A DNA stretch of 41,172 nt. Origin: Ignavibacteriales bacterium. Lineage in GTDB: Bacteria > Bacteroidota > Ignavibacteria > Ignavibacteriales > Ignavibacteriaceae. Shown here one piece after another: positions 18,318-27,700 of this stretch (its first letter is position 1; every line of letters starts with the position of its first letter). The translations under genes and the position numbers were made by a program. The notes beneath the pieces are model-generated. The model was not told the DNA's origin, made no database searches, and saw only the letters and a list, made by a program, of their open reading frames with translations. The stretch lies in contig JAGUXE010000267.1 of NCBI GenBank assembly GCA_020061995.1, forward strand, positions 1 through 41,172, written 5' to 3'.

Positions 18318-20105
18318 ATGAAAAAGCAATTATCACTCACAGCACTATTACTAACTGTATTATTTAGTAATAGTATATATTCCCAATGGTCAGTTGATCC
18401 AACGGCAAATAATCCTATCTGCACACAAGCTAACACTCAGGAGTATCCTGCAATAACAGGTGACGGCAGCGGCGGGGCTATTATTACCTGGGATGACAAC
18501 CGTGATGGTAACTTTAACATTTATGCGCAGAAAATTAATACAAGTGCTGAAATTCAATGGGCAACAGATGGAGTTGCTGTCTGCACACAAGCAAGCGCGC
18601 AAAATTATCCCTCAATAGCAAGTGATGGCAGCGGCGGGGCTATTATTACTTGGGTAGATGGTCGTGGTGGTACTACTATTTACGCGCAAAGAATAGATGC
18701 AAATGGCGCACCTCAATGGACAACAGCAGCAGAAGGTGGAGTTGCCATTAGCATACTTTCAAGCTGGGCACCCTCAATAATAAGTGATGGCAGCGGTGGG
18801 GCTATTATAACCTGGTTTTACTGGAGTGGTTCCAGCAATGACATTTACGCGCAGAGAATAAATTCAAGTGGAGAAGTTCAATGGACAGCAAATGGACTTC
18901 CTGTTTGCACACAAGCAAGTCACCAATATTACCCCACAATAACAAGTGATGGAAGTGGCGGGGCTATTATTACCTGGTATGAAGACCGTATCGGTAACCA
19001 GGACATTTACGCACAGAGAATAAATTCAAGTGGCGCAACTCAATGGACAACTGCTGCTGCAGGTGGACTTCCTGTTTGCATAAACACAAGCAGACAAGAT
19101 AACCCCACAATAACGTTTGATGGAAGTGGCGGGGCAATTATTACCTGGTTTGATAGCCGTGCTGGTAATAATGACATTTACGTGCAGAGAATAAATTCAA
19201 GCGGCACAACTTTATGGACAACGGCTGCCGAAGGTGGACTTCCTGTTTGCACACTTACAAGTGCCCAATATACTCCGGATATATCAAGTGATGGTAGTGG
19301 TGGGGCAATTATTTCCTGGAGTGATGCACGTAATAGTGCTTTTTATGATGTTTACGCACAGAGAATAAATGGAAGTGGAGTCGCCCAATGGGAAGCAGAT
19401 GGAATTGCCATTTCCACAGTAGGAGGAAAAGCTACTTATCCAGTAATTACAGGTGATGCAAGTGGTGGAATTATTACCTGGCAAGATAGTCGTAACGCCA
19501 GTAGTGACATTTATGCATCAAAAGCATCTCCTGATGGTGTTTTACCTGTAGAATTAACAAAATTTACTGCAAATATTATTAGTAACAAAGTTACACTCAA
19601 CTGGCAAACAGCTACGGAAGTTGATAATTATGGCTTTGATGTAGAACGAACATTTTCTCATTCAACAGAATGGCAAAAGATTGGATTTGTACAAGGTAAC
19701 GGAAACAGCAACTCACCAAAAGAATATAGTTTTGCAGATAATAGTGCAACTTCCGGCAAATATGCTTACCGTTTAAAACAAATAGACAACGACGGCACTT
19801 ATGAATACAGCAACGAAATTAACGTTGATTTGGGAATTCCTGCTGAGTTTTTATTACAGCAAAATTATCCCAATCCATTTAATCCTGAGACAGTAATTAG
19901 TTACCAATTACCGGTAAGCGGAAATGTATCTCTTAAAGTGTTTGATATGCTTGGAAGAGAAGTTGCAACAATAGTTAATGAAGTTCAAGAAGCTGGAATC
20001 TATGATGTCTCCTTCAACGGAAAAGCCTTCGCAAGCGGGGCATATATATACAGATTCCAATCAGGTAATTATATAAAAATTAACAAAATGGTTTTGATGA
20101 AGTGA
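18318..20105 (+). CDS. secreted repeat protein with T9SS sorting domain
   Basis: A 595-residue exported protein. A signal peptide ends near residue 22 (NSIYSQ). Seven tandem units of about 54-57 residues follow, each with an SDGSGGAIITW core and an IYAQRINSSG..QW half, a pattern predicted to build a beta-propeller-like or beta-solenoid surface. A linker domain beginning LPVELTKFTA (about 412-505) precedes the C-terminal sorting domain from QNYPNPFNP at 515 to the end (KINKMVLMK), which directs export through the type IX secretion system and cell-surface anchoring. No enzymatic motif is visible; adhesion or binding is a guess. An intrinsic terminator follows 60 bp after the stop. Confidence 0.9.
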   Translation: MKKQLSLTALLLTVLFSNSIYSQWSVDPTANNPICTQANTQEYPAITGDGSGGAIITWDDNRDGNFNIYAQKINTSAEIQWATDGVAVCTQASAQNYPSIASDGSGGAIITWVDGRGGTTIYAQRIDANGAPQWTTAAEGGVAISILSSWAPSIISDGSGGAIITWFYWSGSSNDIYAQRINSSGEVQWTANGLPVCTQASHQYYPTITSDGSGGAIITWYEDRIGNQDIYAQRINSSGATQWTTAAAGGLPVCINTSRQDNPTITFDGSGGAIITWFDSRAGNNDIYVQRINSSGTTLWTTAAEGGLPVCTLTSAQYTPDISSDGSGGAIISWSDARNSAFYDVYAQRINGSGVAQWEADGIAISTVGGKATYPVITGDASGGIITWQDSRNASSDIYASKASPDGVLPVELTKFTANIISNKVTLNWQTATEVDNYGFDVERTFSHSTEWQKIGFVQGNGNSNSPKEYSFADNSATSGKYAYRLKQIDNDGTYEYSNEINVDLGIPAEFLLQQNYPNPFNPETVISYQLPVSGNVSLKVFDMLGREVATIVNEVQEAGIYDVSFNGKAFASGAYIYRFQSGNYIKINKMVLMK

Positions 20106-20165
20106 TTATAAGCTTGATTCTACTAGCATTAAAAGTAATGCAAAAATAAATTAATAAAAAATATT

Positions 20166-20197
20166 AAATAGAGTGTAATGTATGATACACTCTATTT
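20166..20197 (+). terminator. intrinsic terminator after the T9SS repeat protein
   Basis: Perfect 12-bp stem AAATAGAGTGTA / TACACTCTATTT with an 8-nt loop, continuing into TTATTT. It closes the first transcription unit about 60 bp after the stop and 96 bp before the second promoter. Confidence 0.8.
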
Positions 20198-20292
20198 TTA
20201 TTTCAGTCAAAACTACTTTCCTTCTTCACTTACCGATAATTTCAAAATTACTACCGTTGATTTAATAAGAAGTACCGAATGTTGGTTAGTTA

Positions 20293-20323
20293 TTGCAGCG
20301 ATTGACTCTTGAAGGTAATTTTG
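20293..20323 (+). promoter_or_regulatory. Bacteroidota-type promoter of the second 81-aa gene unit
   Basis: TTG at 20293-20295, a 20-bp spacer, then TAATTTTG at 20316-20323 (TAnnTTTG). Same spacing and same distance to the GTG start as the copy at 17979-18009, which supports both as real promoters. Confidence 0.65.
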
Positions 20324-20345
20324 AATCAAAATAAGAGAAAAGAAA

Positions 20346-20591
20346 GTGAATCTTCTAAAAATGTTGATGAGATTATTTAATAAAAAACCTGTTAAACCTT
20401 CACCTCTTTTAATAATAAAGAAAAATGTTAATGATGCAAATATAAAAGAATACAGCTCAATTGAAGAAGCAATTGCCGATTTAGAAAATGACCCGAATGT
20501 TTCTCATTATAAAATAGAAAAGTTAAGATTATCCCTTAATAATTTGAAGCATAAAACATCAATCAAGATAAGGAATGGTGAGATAGTATGA
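20346..20591 (+). CDS. conserved 81-aa protein of unknown function, copy 2
   Basis: Paralogue of the protein at 18032-18277 (15 differences in 81 residues, concentrated at 27-33 and the N-terminus; residues 49-71 are identical). It has the same GTG start and conserved upstream 99 bp. It heads a unit that continues into two S74-chaperone proteins and a small T9SS protein. Retention of the C-terminal half in both copies argues for selection on the protein. Since both copies precede exported surface-protein genes, a cytoplasmic role in their production is plausible, but this is inference only. Confidence 0.7.
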   Translation: MNLLKMLMRLFNKKPVKPSPLLIIKKNVNDANIKEYSSIEEAIADLENDPNVSHYKIEKLRLSLNNLKHKTSIKIRNGEIV

Positions 20592-20595
20592 TTTT

Positions 20596-20652
20596 TCCTT
20601 TAATAAAAGGAGAATAGTAAACATGGTAAATTGTTCAGTAAATAGTATTTAA
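20596..20652 (+). promoter_or_regulatory. possible translational control element: hairpin over a ribosome site plus tiny ORF
   Basis: TCCTTT (20596-20601) can pair with AAAGGA (20606-20611) across a 4-nt loop, burying an AAAGGAG ribosome site. That site precedes an ATG at 20623 opening a 9-codon ORF ending at 20652, 23 bp before the next gene. Could be a leader peptide or chance. Confidence 0.25.
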
Positions 20653-20674
20653 CGAAAGAATCGAAACGATAATA

Positions 20675-22285
20675 ATGAAAACAAATATATTTCTAATTTT
20701 TTTATTCATTGCATTGACAACCTCAATCAATAGCCAAAGCATTTTTATGCAAATCGGCACAAACGGAAAACTTCATGTTCAAGATATTAATACCTCAAAT
20801 GATTTTTTTACAGTTGATTATAACACCGGACATTTAAATATTTTTAGCGGAGCAATATTTAAAGGAGCAAACAGATATTTACATAATTACCAAGCACCGG
20901 GAACAGTCGGTCACAATACTTTCCTCGGCTTAAACTCCGGAAATTTTACAATGGCATTTTCAACAAGCAGTATTGATGCAAGTAATAACACAGGTATCGG
21001 CGAAGGTTCCCTATCCGGTTTATCTTCCGGTTATTTTAATACGGCTTTGGGATATAATTCACTAAACGCAAACGCTGACGGAAATTGGAATACAGGAATT
21101 GGTGCTTACGCATTAAAATCAAACACAACCGGTGAAGAAAATACTGCAGTTGGATATTATGCCTTATCAGCAAATACAACCGGAATTGAAAATACTTCTG
21201 TAGGGGCTTTTTCGATGTATTATAATACAATAGGAAGCGCTAATAGCGGAAACGGTTATTACACATTAAATAATAATACAACCGGTTCATATAATACTGC
21301 ATCGGGACATTCGGCATTATTTTCAAATACAACAGGAAGATACAACACTGCAGCAGGCTTTTATTCGTTGTATTCAAATACAATCGGTGATTTTAATACA
21401 GCTTCAGGAGATTATTCTTTATATACAAACTTAGCCGGAAATAAAAATACCTCAACCGGTTATTTCTCATTAGCCTTAAATTTAAATGGAAATGAAAACA
21501 CAGCAATTGGATATTTTTCTTTGGCTGCCAACAACTCCGGAGATAATAATACCGGGCTTGGCTATAATTCTCTTTCCTCAAATACATGGGGAATAGGGAA
21601 CACAGCTGTAGGGCATTCTGCTCTTCAAGCAAATATAAGCGGTTTTGATAACACTGCAATTGGCAAAGATGCCGGCTCTACCGTTACAATGGGGAGTAAT
21701 TTAACTTTACTCGGTTATAATGCACAGCCAAGTTTTCCTAATGTTGCAAATGAAATAACTTTAGGTGATGCGAACATCTTCGCGATTCGAAGTAATGTAA
21801 CTGTTATTACTTCTCTTTCAGATGCACGCGATAAAAAGAATATTAAAGAATTATCTCTCGGTCTTGACTTCTTAATGAAAGTAAAACCAAGACAGTTTAA
21901 TTGGGATCGAAGAGATTGGTATGAGAATAATCTTTCTGACGGTAGTAAAATGAAAAACGAACCAACCGCCGGATTCATCGCACAAGAGTTCGATGAATTA
22001 CAAACCAGTGAAAATACTGAATGGTTAAATCTTGTTTTGAAAAGTAATCCTGAAAAATTTGAAGCAACAGCAGGTAACTTACTCCCCATTATTGTCAAAG
22101 CAATTCAAGATTTGAAAAAAGAAAATGACGAGTTAAAACATGAAAACCTAAAATTGCAAAATAGTATCGCATTATTTAACTCATCTTTGACTGAACTTGT
22201 TAAAGCCGAAGTTAAAGGTGCTCTGCAACAAGCATCCAAATCCAATGAGACTTTGGAAATTCTAACATTAAAAGAAACTGATTAA
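20675..22285 (+). CDS. exported head-repeat protein with C-terminal S74 (endosialidase chaperone) domain, copy 1
   Basis: A 536-residue exported protein. The signal peptide ends near residue 20 (TSINSQ). Residues about 105-330 contain over a dozen units of about 17 residues built on NTAVGYYALSANTTG, a spacing and GxxAL pattern like the stacked turns of trimeric autotransporter heads. Residues about 380-480 form a Peptidase_S74 intramolecular chaperone domain (LSDARDKKNI, LGLDFLMKVKP, AGFIAQEFDEL), whose conserved Ser382-Asp383 marks the usual self-cleavage region. A coiled coil follows (about 475-505). In phage tail spikes this domain drives trimer folding and then cleaves itself off. Here it is on a bacterial exported protein next to T9SS genes, without phage genes. 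Confidence 0.85.
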   Translation: MKTNIFLIFLFIALTTSINSQSIFMQIGTNGKLHVQDINTSNDFFTVDYNTGHLNIFSGAIFKGANRYLHNYQAPGTVGHNTFLGLNSGNFTMAFSTSSIDASNNTGIGEGSLSGLSSGYFNTALGYNSLNANADGNWNTGIGAYALKSNTTGEENTAVGYYALSANTTGIENTSVGAFSMYYNTIGSANSGNGYYTLNNNTTGSYNTASGHSALFSNTTGRYNTAAGFYSLYSNTIGDFNTASGDYSLYTNLAGNKNTSTGYFSLALNLNGNENTAIGYFSLAANNSGDNNTGLGYNSLSSNTWGIGNTAVGHSALQANISGFDNTAIGKDAGSTVTMGSNLTLLGYNAQPSFPNVANEITLGDANIFAIRSNVTVITSLSDARDKKNIKELSLGLDFLMKVKPRQFNWDRRDWYENNLSDGSKMKNEPTAGFIAQEFDELQTSENTEWLNLVLKSNPEKFEATAGNLLPIIVKAIQDLKKENDELKHENLKLQNSIALFNSSLTELVKAEVKGALQQASKSNETLEILTLKETD

Positions 22286-22320
22286 TTAATAACTATCAAT
22301 AAAACAATAGGATCGGGACA

Positions 22321-23916
22321 ATGAAAACAAACATATTTCTAGCTTTTTTATTCATTGCATTGACGACATCAATCAACAGTCAAAGCATTTTACAGCAAAT
22401 CAACACAAACGGAAAATTTCATGTTCAAGATATTAATAATACTTCGAATGATTTTTTTACAGTTGATTATAACACCGGACATTTAAATATTTTTAGCGGA
22501 GCAATATTTAAAGGTGCTGATAGATTTATTCATAATTACCAAGCACCAGGCAAAGACGGACAAAATACTTTTGTGGGAATTAATTCCGGCAATTTTACAA
22601 TGGGTGGTGGTCAGTTTAGTTCATATGCTAGTTATAATACCGGTGTCGGATATTCATCTTTATCTTCTTTAACAAGTGGTCCCGGAAATTCAGCATTTGG
22701 TAGTAGTGCATTACAAAAAGTTACAATCGGGGCACATAATTCAGCCTTTGGATATTTGGCACTTCAAAACAATTTATTGGGCGAACACAATTCAGCGTTT
22801 GGAATTGGAGCTTTGTTTAGCAATTTACAGAGTAATAATTCTGCATTTGGGTCTAATGCTCTTTATGCAAATACTTATGGTACTTATAATTCAGCGTTTG
22901 GGCAAATGGCGCTTAGCTCAAACTCAACCGGAAATGAAAATTCATCGTTTGGGCGTATGTCGTTGGCAAATAATACAATTGCTAATCGTAATTCAGCATT
23001 TGGTTATTGGTCGTTAAGAGATAATACTATCGGTCAAAATAATTCAGCATTCGGTAGTTTAGCACTTTTTATCAACTTAGACGGCTCAGATAATTCAGCA
23101 TTCGGAAACTCTGCACTTGCAAATCATAGATTCGGAGACGGTAATTCATCATTTGGTTCAGGTGCACTTGCTAATGGGCATACAATACCAAAAAATTATA
23201 ATTCAGCATTTGGTTATTCTGCTCTTCATACTGACGGTGATTATAACTCGGCGTTTGGTGCAAATGCAGGTTTCAATGGTGGTAATCTTCCTATAACAGG
23301 ATCGAATAATACTTTAATCGGTTATAACGCTCTGCCAAGTTCTTTATCTGTCTCAAATGAAATAACATTTGGAAACAGCAGTGTAACAACCATTCGCGCA
23401 AATGTTCAATCGATTACTTCACTTTCTGATGAACGCGACAAAAAAAATATTAAAGAATTAAATCTCGGAATTGATTTTCTAATGAAAGTAAAACCGAGAC
23501 TTTTTAATTGGGATAAAAGAGAATGGTACGATAATAATGCATCTGACGGAAGTAAAATGTCAGAAACTCCGACTGCAGGTTTTATTGCTCAAGAATTTGA
23601 TGAATTACAAACAAGTGAAAATACTGAATGGTTGAATTTAGTATTAAAAAGTAATCCGGATAAATTTGAAGCTACATCAGGAAATCTTTTACCGATTATG
23701 GTTAAAGCAATTCAAGATTTGAAAAAAGAGAATGACGAGTTAAAATCTAAGAATGCTAACATTCAAGTTGTAAATGAAAAATTGCAATCTGCAACCGTTG
23801 AATTAAGCCAGAAATTAAATGCTTTTGAGATGACTCAAGCAATTTTAATCTCTGAAATCGAAAAACTCAAAACAAGCAAAGTAGAATTCACTCAATTAGA
23901 ATTGGAGACGAAATGA
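22321..23916 (+). CDS. exported head-repeat protein with C-terminal S74 (endosialidase chaperone) domain, copy 2
   Basis: A 531-residue paralogue of the preceding protein, 35 bp downstream. The signal peptide and first 90 residues are nearly the same, and the C-terminal S74 domain is strongly conserved (LSDERDKKNI, Ser369-Asp370, then AGFIAQEFDEL). The central repeats have diverged to an NSAFG..AL..N consensus of about 12 units (residues about 120-315). A longer coiled coil ends the protein (about 460-525, heptad-like ENDELKSKNANIQ onward). The duplication kept both ends and changed the repeat face, as expected if the repeats are the exposed, variable part of a trimeric fibre. Its stop overlaps the next gene by 4 bp. 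Confidence 0.85.
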   Translation: MKTNIFLAFLFIALTTSINSQSILQQINTNGKFHVQDINNTSNDFFTVDYNTGHLNIFSGAIFKGADRFIHNYQAPGKDGQNTFVGINSGNFTMGGGQFSSYASYNTGVGYSSLSSLTSGPGNSAFGSSALQKVTIGAHNSAFGYLALQNNLLGEHNSAFGIGALFSNLQSNNSAFGSNALYANTYGTYNSAFGQMALSSNSTGNENSSFGRMSLANNTIANRNSAFGYWSLRDNTIGQNNSAFGSLALFINLDGSDNSAFGNSALANHRFGDGNSSFGSGALANGHTIPKNYNSAFGYSALHTDGDYNSAFGANAGFNGGNLPITGSNNTLIGYNALPSSLSVSNEITFGNSSVTTIRANVQSITSLSDERDKKNIKELNLGIDFLMKVKPRLFNWDKREWYDNNASDGSKMSETPTAGFIAQEFDELQTSENTEWLNLVLKSNPDKFEATSGNLLPIMVKAIQDLKKENDELKSKNANIQVVNEKLQSATVELSQKLNAFEMTQAILISEIEKLKTSKVEFTQLELETK

Positions 23917-24710
23917 AAATCAAAATATTATTTCTATTAATAATTTTCATAACTTCGTTGCAAAGTCAAAGTTCAGTTCTATTTCAAGTGGGAACACACC
24001 TTGAATTACAAGCCGGAACCAACATATCAGCAACGAATGTAATTATTAATGGAACTTATTCCGGTAGTGGGACAATTAACGGAGGTCCGATACCTGTTGA
24101 GTTTTCCTCATTTGTTGCTTCGGTAAATAAAAAATCTGTCCTACTAAGCTGGGAGACAGCTACCGAGGCTAATAATAAAGGATTTGAAATTGAAAGAGGA
24201 GTTGTTTCAAATAAATCTAACAATAATAAAGAGGGTAATTCAATAGGTCTAAATGATTGGGAAGTAATTACTTTCATTGAAGGTCATGGCACTACTAATA
24301 TAAAACAGAGTTATGTTTTTTCAGATAATCTTACAAAAGCCGGAAAATATAACTACAGATTAAAGCAAATAGATTTTGATGGGAAATATAATTATAGTGA
24401 AATTGTTGAAGTCGATATCGAAATTCCGAATGATTTCGAATTGTCGCAAAACTATCCGAATCCATTTAATCCTACAACTAAAGTAAATTATCAATTACCT
24501 ATTGCATCAAAAGTTCTTCTGAAGGTTTATGATATTTTAGGAAACGAAGTAAGAACTCTGATAAATAATTTTCAAGAATCAGGTTATTATGAAGTAGAAT
24601 TCAGAGCCGAGGAATTATCTTCCGGAATATACATATACATTCTTAATGCTGAATCAATTGAAGGGAATAGTAATTATCGCCAAATTAAGAAAATGACATT
24701 GATGAAGTAA
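23913..24710 (+). CDS. small secreted protein with T9SS sorting domain
   Basis: A 265-residue exported protein: signal peptide to about residue 19 (SLQSQ), a short N-terminal strand region, a fibronectin-like linker domain starting IPVEFSSFVA near 60, and the T9SS C-terminal sorting domain from QNYPNPFNP at 179 to the end (IKKMTLMK). There is little protein apart from linker and sorting domain, so it may be a small surface partner. The start overlaps the S74 protein stop (ATGA), implying coupled translation and perhaps a joint surface assembly. The unit ends at the terminator 24725-24760. Confidence 0.88.
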   Translation: MKIKILFLLIIFITSLQSQSSVLFQVGTHLELQAGTNISATNVIINGTYSGSGTINGGPIPVEFSSFVASVNKKSVLLSWETATEANNKGFEIERGVVSNKSNNNKEGNSIGLNDWEVITFIEGHGTTNIKQSYVFSDNLTKAGKYNYRLKQIDFDGKYNYSEIVEVDIEIPNDFELSQNYPNPFNPTTKVNYQLPIASKVLLKVYDILGNEVRTLINNFQESGYYEVEFRAEELSSGIYIYILNAESIEGNSNYRQIKKMTLMK

Positions 24711-24724
24711 AAACTTATTAGAAA

Positions 24725-24760
24725 AAATCCCGAATCAAGAATAACTCTGATTCGGGATTT
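24725..24760. terminator. bidirectional intrinsic terminator
   Basis: Perfect 13-bp stem AAATCCCGAATCA (24725-24737) / TGATTCGGGATTT (24748-24760) with a 10-nt loop, flanked by A-rich and T-rich runs on both sides. It sits in the 60 bp between two convergent genes and can serve both strands. Confidence 0.88.
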
Positions 24761-24770
24761 TATTCTCTAT

Positions 24771-27700
24771 TTATTTAATCCTCAATTCGGGTAATACTGA
24801 TGGAAGAACCGGACCACCCAACTTATCAATCTCGCTTTGTAATTCCTTCAAGTCAACTTCAGATAGTTTTTTAATCTGATTATAAACCGGAGGGAATTCT
24901 TGCATCAATACATCATAAGCAATTGTTTCATTCTTCGTAATTTTTGAAGTTGAACGCCAATGAGTATATGCGAGCACTCCTAATCTTTCATTGAATGTAA
25001 CCGGAGAAGGGGGATTTTCTTCCGCACTCGGGCTATCACTTCTTCTCGCAAATTGTAATGAAATATTGTCAAGCTCGAAAGCAAGTTTATCAGCCTTTAC
25101 CAACAATTCATGAGATGCCTGTGGAGTTGATACAATCGCTTGACGAAGAACAGTCACTTGCTTTATCATATCATTAAGATATTGTTGAGTACCGCGGATT
25201 ACTCTTCCAAGTTCGTTCGATTTTTTCTGGAATGCAACTAATTCATTTCTATCTGGTGCAGGGAGTGTTGTATTTCGAAGTGCATCTGCATTGAACGAAA
25301 CATCTTCTGAAAGAGTTTTAACTCCATCGCGTGTAACCATTGCTAAACTTACTGAATACTTACCCGGCATAACCGGAGTAGTACTCTGTTGTTTTGAGGA
25401 AGGATCAAATTTTTCAGCACTAACCGAATTAAGATTTGGGAAACGTAAATCCCAATTTAATTTTTGAACTCCTTTGCTTCCATTTCTTGTGATTTTTCTA
25501 ATCACATTTCCATCTTCATCTTTAATATGAAAAACAAGATAGGGGGCAACTTCACGCTGTTCTGCAAGAAGTTCTTCTTGTGTTGGTTGTGGAATTGGTT
25601 TGCCGTCTTTAAACAATAGTTTCTCTTTTTCGTTTCTGATTTCCTTTAATGTTTTCGGAACATCTTTAATATAATAAGTAAATGAAGCACCGAATTCGGG
25701 ATTAGGAGCTCTGAAATAATTTGCTCCTTGAGCATATAGTGATGCTGATTGAATATACATTAAAGCATCTTTAATTGGGAAAAGATAGGCTTCTTTATTC
25801 AACATATCTTTCGAGATGTTTCTTAATGCGGAATAATCATCCATCACATAAAATCCGCGACCAAAAGTTCCAATGACCAAATCGCTTTCTCTTTTTTGTA
25901 TTGAAATATCACGAACAGGAATATCGGGTAGACCGCTGTTTAGTTGAATCCATTTATTTCCACCATCGATTGAAAAGAAGAATGAAAATTCTGTTCCGAC
26001 AAACAGAAGATCAGCATTAACATGATCTTGTTCTATTGACCAAACCGAACCATTTACAGGTAAGTCGGCAGAAATTGATTTCCATGTTTTCCCTTTATCG
26101 TTACTTCTGTAAACATAAGGTTTGAAATCATCCCGTTTGTGATTATTAAAAGTTGCATAAACAACATTCTCATCGAACTTTGATGCAAGAATATCACTTA
26201 CATAAGTGTTTTCGGGAAGTCCAGGGAAATTAGAAACTTTGCGCCATGTTTTTGCATCTTCGCTTACTTGAATTAATCCGTCATCAGTTCCGGTGTATAA
26301 TAAATTTTCTTTTAATGGAGATTCCGTCATCGAAACAACCATTCCGAATAGTGAAGTCGATTTATCTTTTGCAACCGCATCAACACTCCAATATTTACCC
26401 ATTACAGGCCAGGTATTTCTATCTATTTGAGCAGAAAGATCATCGCTAATAACTTCCCATGTATCGCCTCTATCTTCACTTCTGAAAACTTTATTTGCTG
26501 CGCAATAAATTCGTGTATTTTTATGATGACTTATAAAGAGTGGTGTATCCCAATTCCATTTATATGTGTTTTCACCCTTACGCGGTTCGGGACGAATATC
26601 AACGGCTTCTCCGCTTTGTTTATCATATCGAACCATTCCGCCGTATTGAGATTCCGCATAAACTATATTTTGATTTTCCGGATCAACTGAAGACCAAAAT
26701 CCGTCCCCTCCATTTGTAATAAACCAATCTGAATTTACAATTCCATCTGCACTAATTGTACGTGATGGACCTCCCATACTTGAATTGTCCTGAGTACCGC
26801 CGTATATAAAATAAAATGGGGTTGAGTTATCTGCAAAGACACGATAAAATTGTGTAACGGGGAGATTAGTTTTATAATTCCAATTTTTTCCCATATCGAA
26901 TGATTCATAAATTCCGCCGTCGCCCCCCATTAACAAATGGTCGGTGTTGTTTGGATTAATCCACAAAGCGTGATCATCGACATGACGATCATTAATTCCA
27001 ACATTAACCCAGGTTTTACCGGCATCAGTTGTAACTTTAGAAACAACTTCAAGAGAATAAACTTTATCGGCATTTTTCGGATCACAAACGATTTCGTTAA
27101 AATATTGTCCAGATGAAGTATAACTGCTCATCTTTTCCCATGAAGCCCCACGATTAGTACTTCTGAAAAAACCGCCTGCTTTTTCGGCTGCTTCCATAAT
27201 GATATAAATTATATCGGGATTAGCAGGAGAAATATCAATTCCCATTCCCCCAATATCAAACTTGGGAAGACCATTCATAATCTTTTCCCATGTTTCACCG
27301 GCATCCTCACTTTTATAAACTGCCGATTCAGGACCTCCGCCGATTTTGGTAAATACATGTCTGCGTCTTTGTTCAGAAGTTGCGTACATTACATCGGGAT
27401 TTCGTGGATCATAAATTAAATTATTAACTCCGGTATGCTCGCTAATATCGAGAACTTTCTTCCATGTTTTCCCACCGTCAATTGATTTGTATAATCCACG
27501 TTCACCACCGGCTCCCCATACTGAACCTTCTGCTGCAACAAATATGTTATTTGAGTTACGCGGATCGATAACAATTTTTCCGATTTGTCTGGATTCTTTT
27601 AACCCCATATTTTTCCAGGATTTTCCACCATCAATTGATTTATAAACACCATTACCATAACCAAGTGCGCGTTGATGATTATTCTCTCCCGTTCCAATCC

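Noticed and set aside
21000..23300. Regular ~51-bp periodicity in the DNA as a repeat array
   Set aside because: It is in frame and explained by 17-residue protein repeats in the two S74 proteins.
20675..23916. Prophage tail-fibre module
   Set aside because: S74 domains suggest phage, but both proteins have signal peptides and lie among T9SS genes with no other phage gene nearby.
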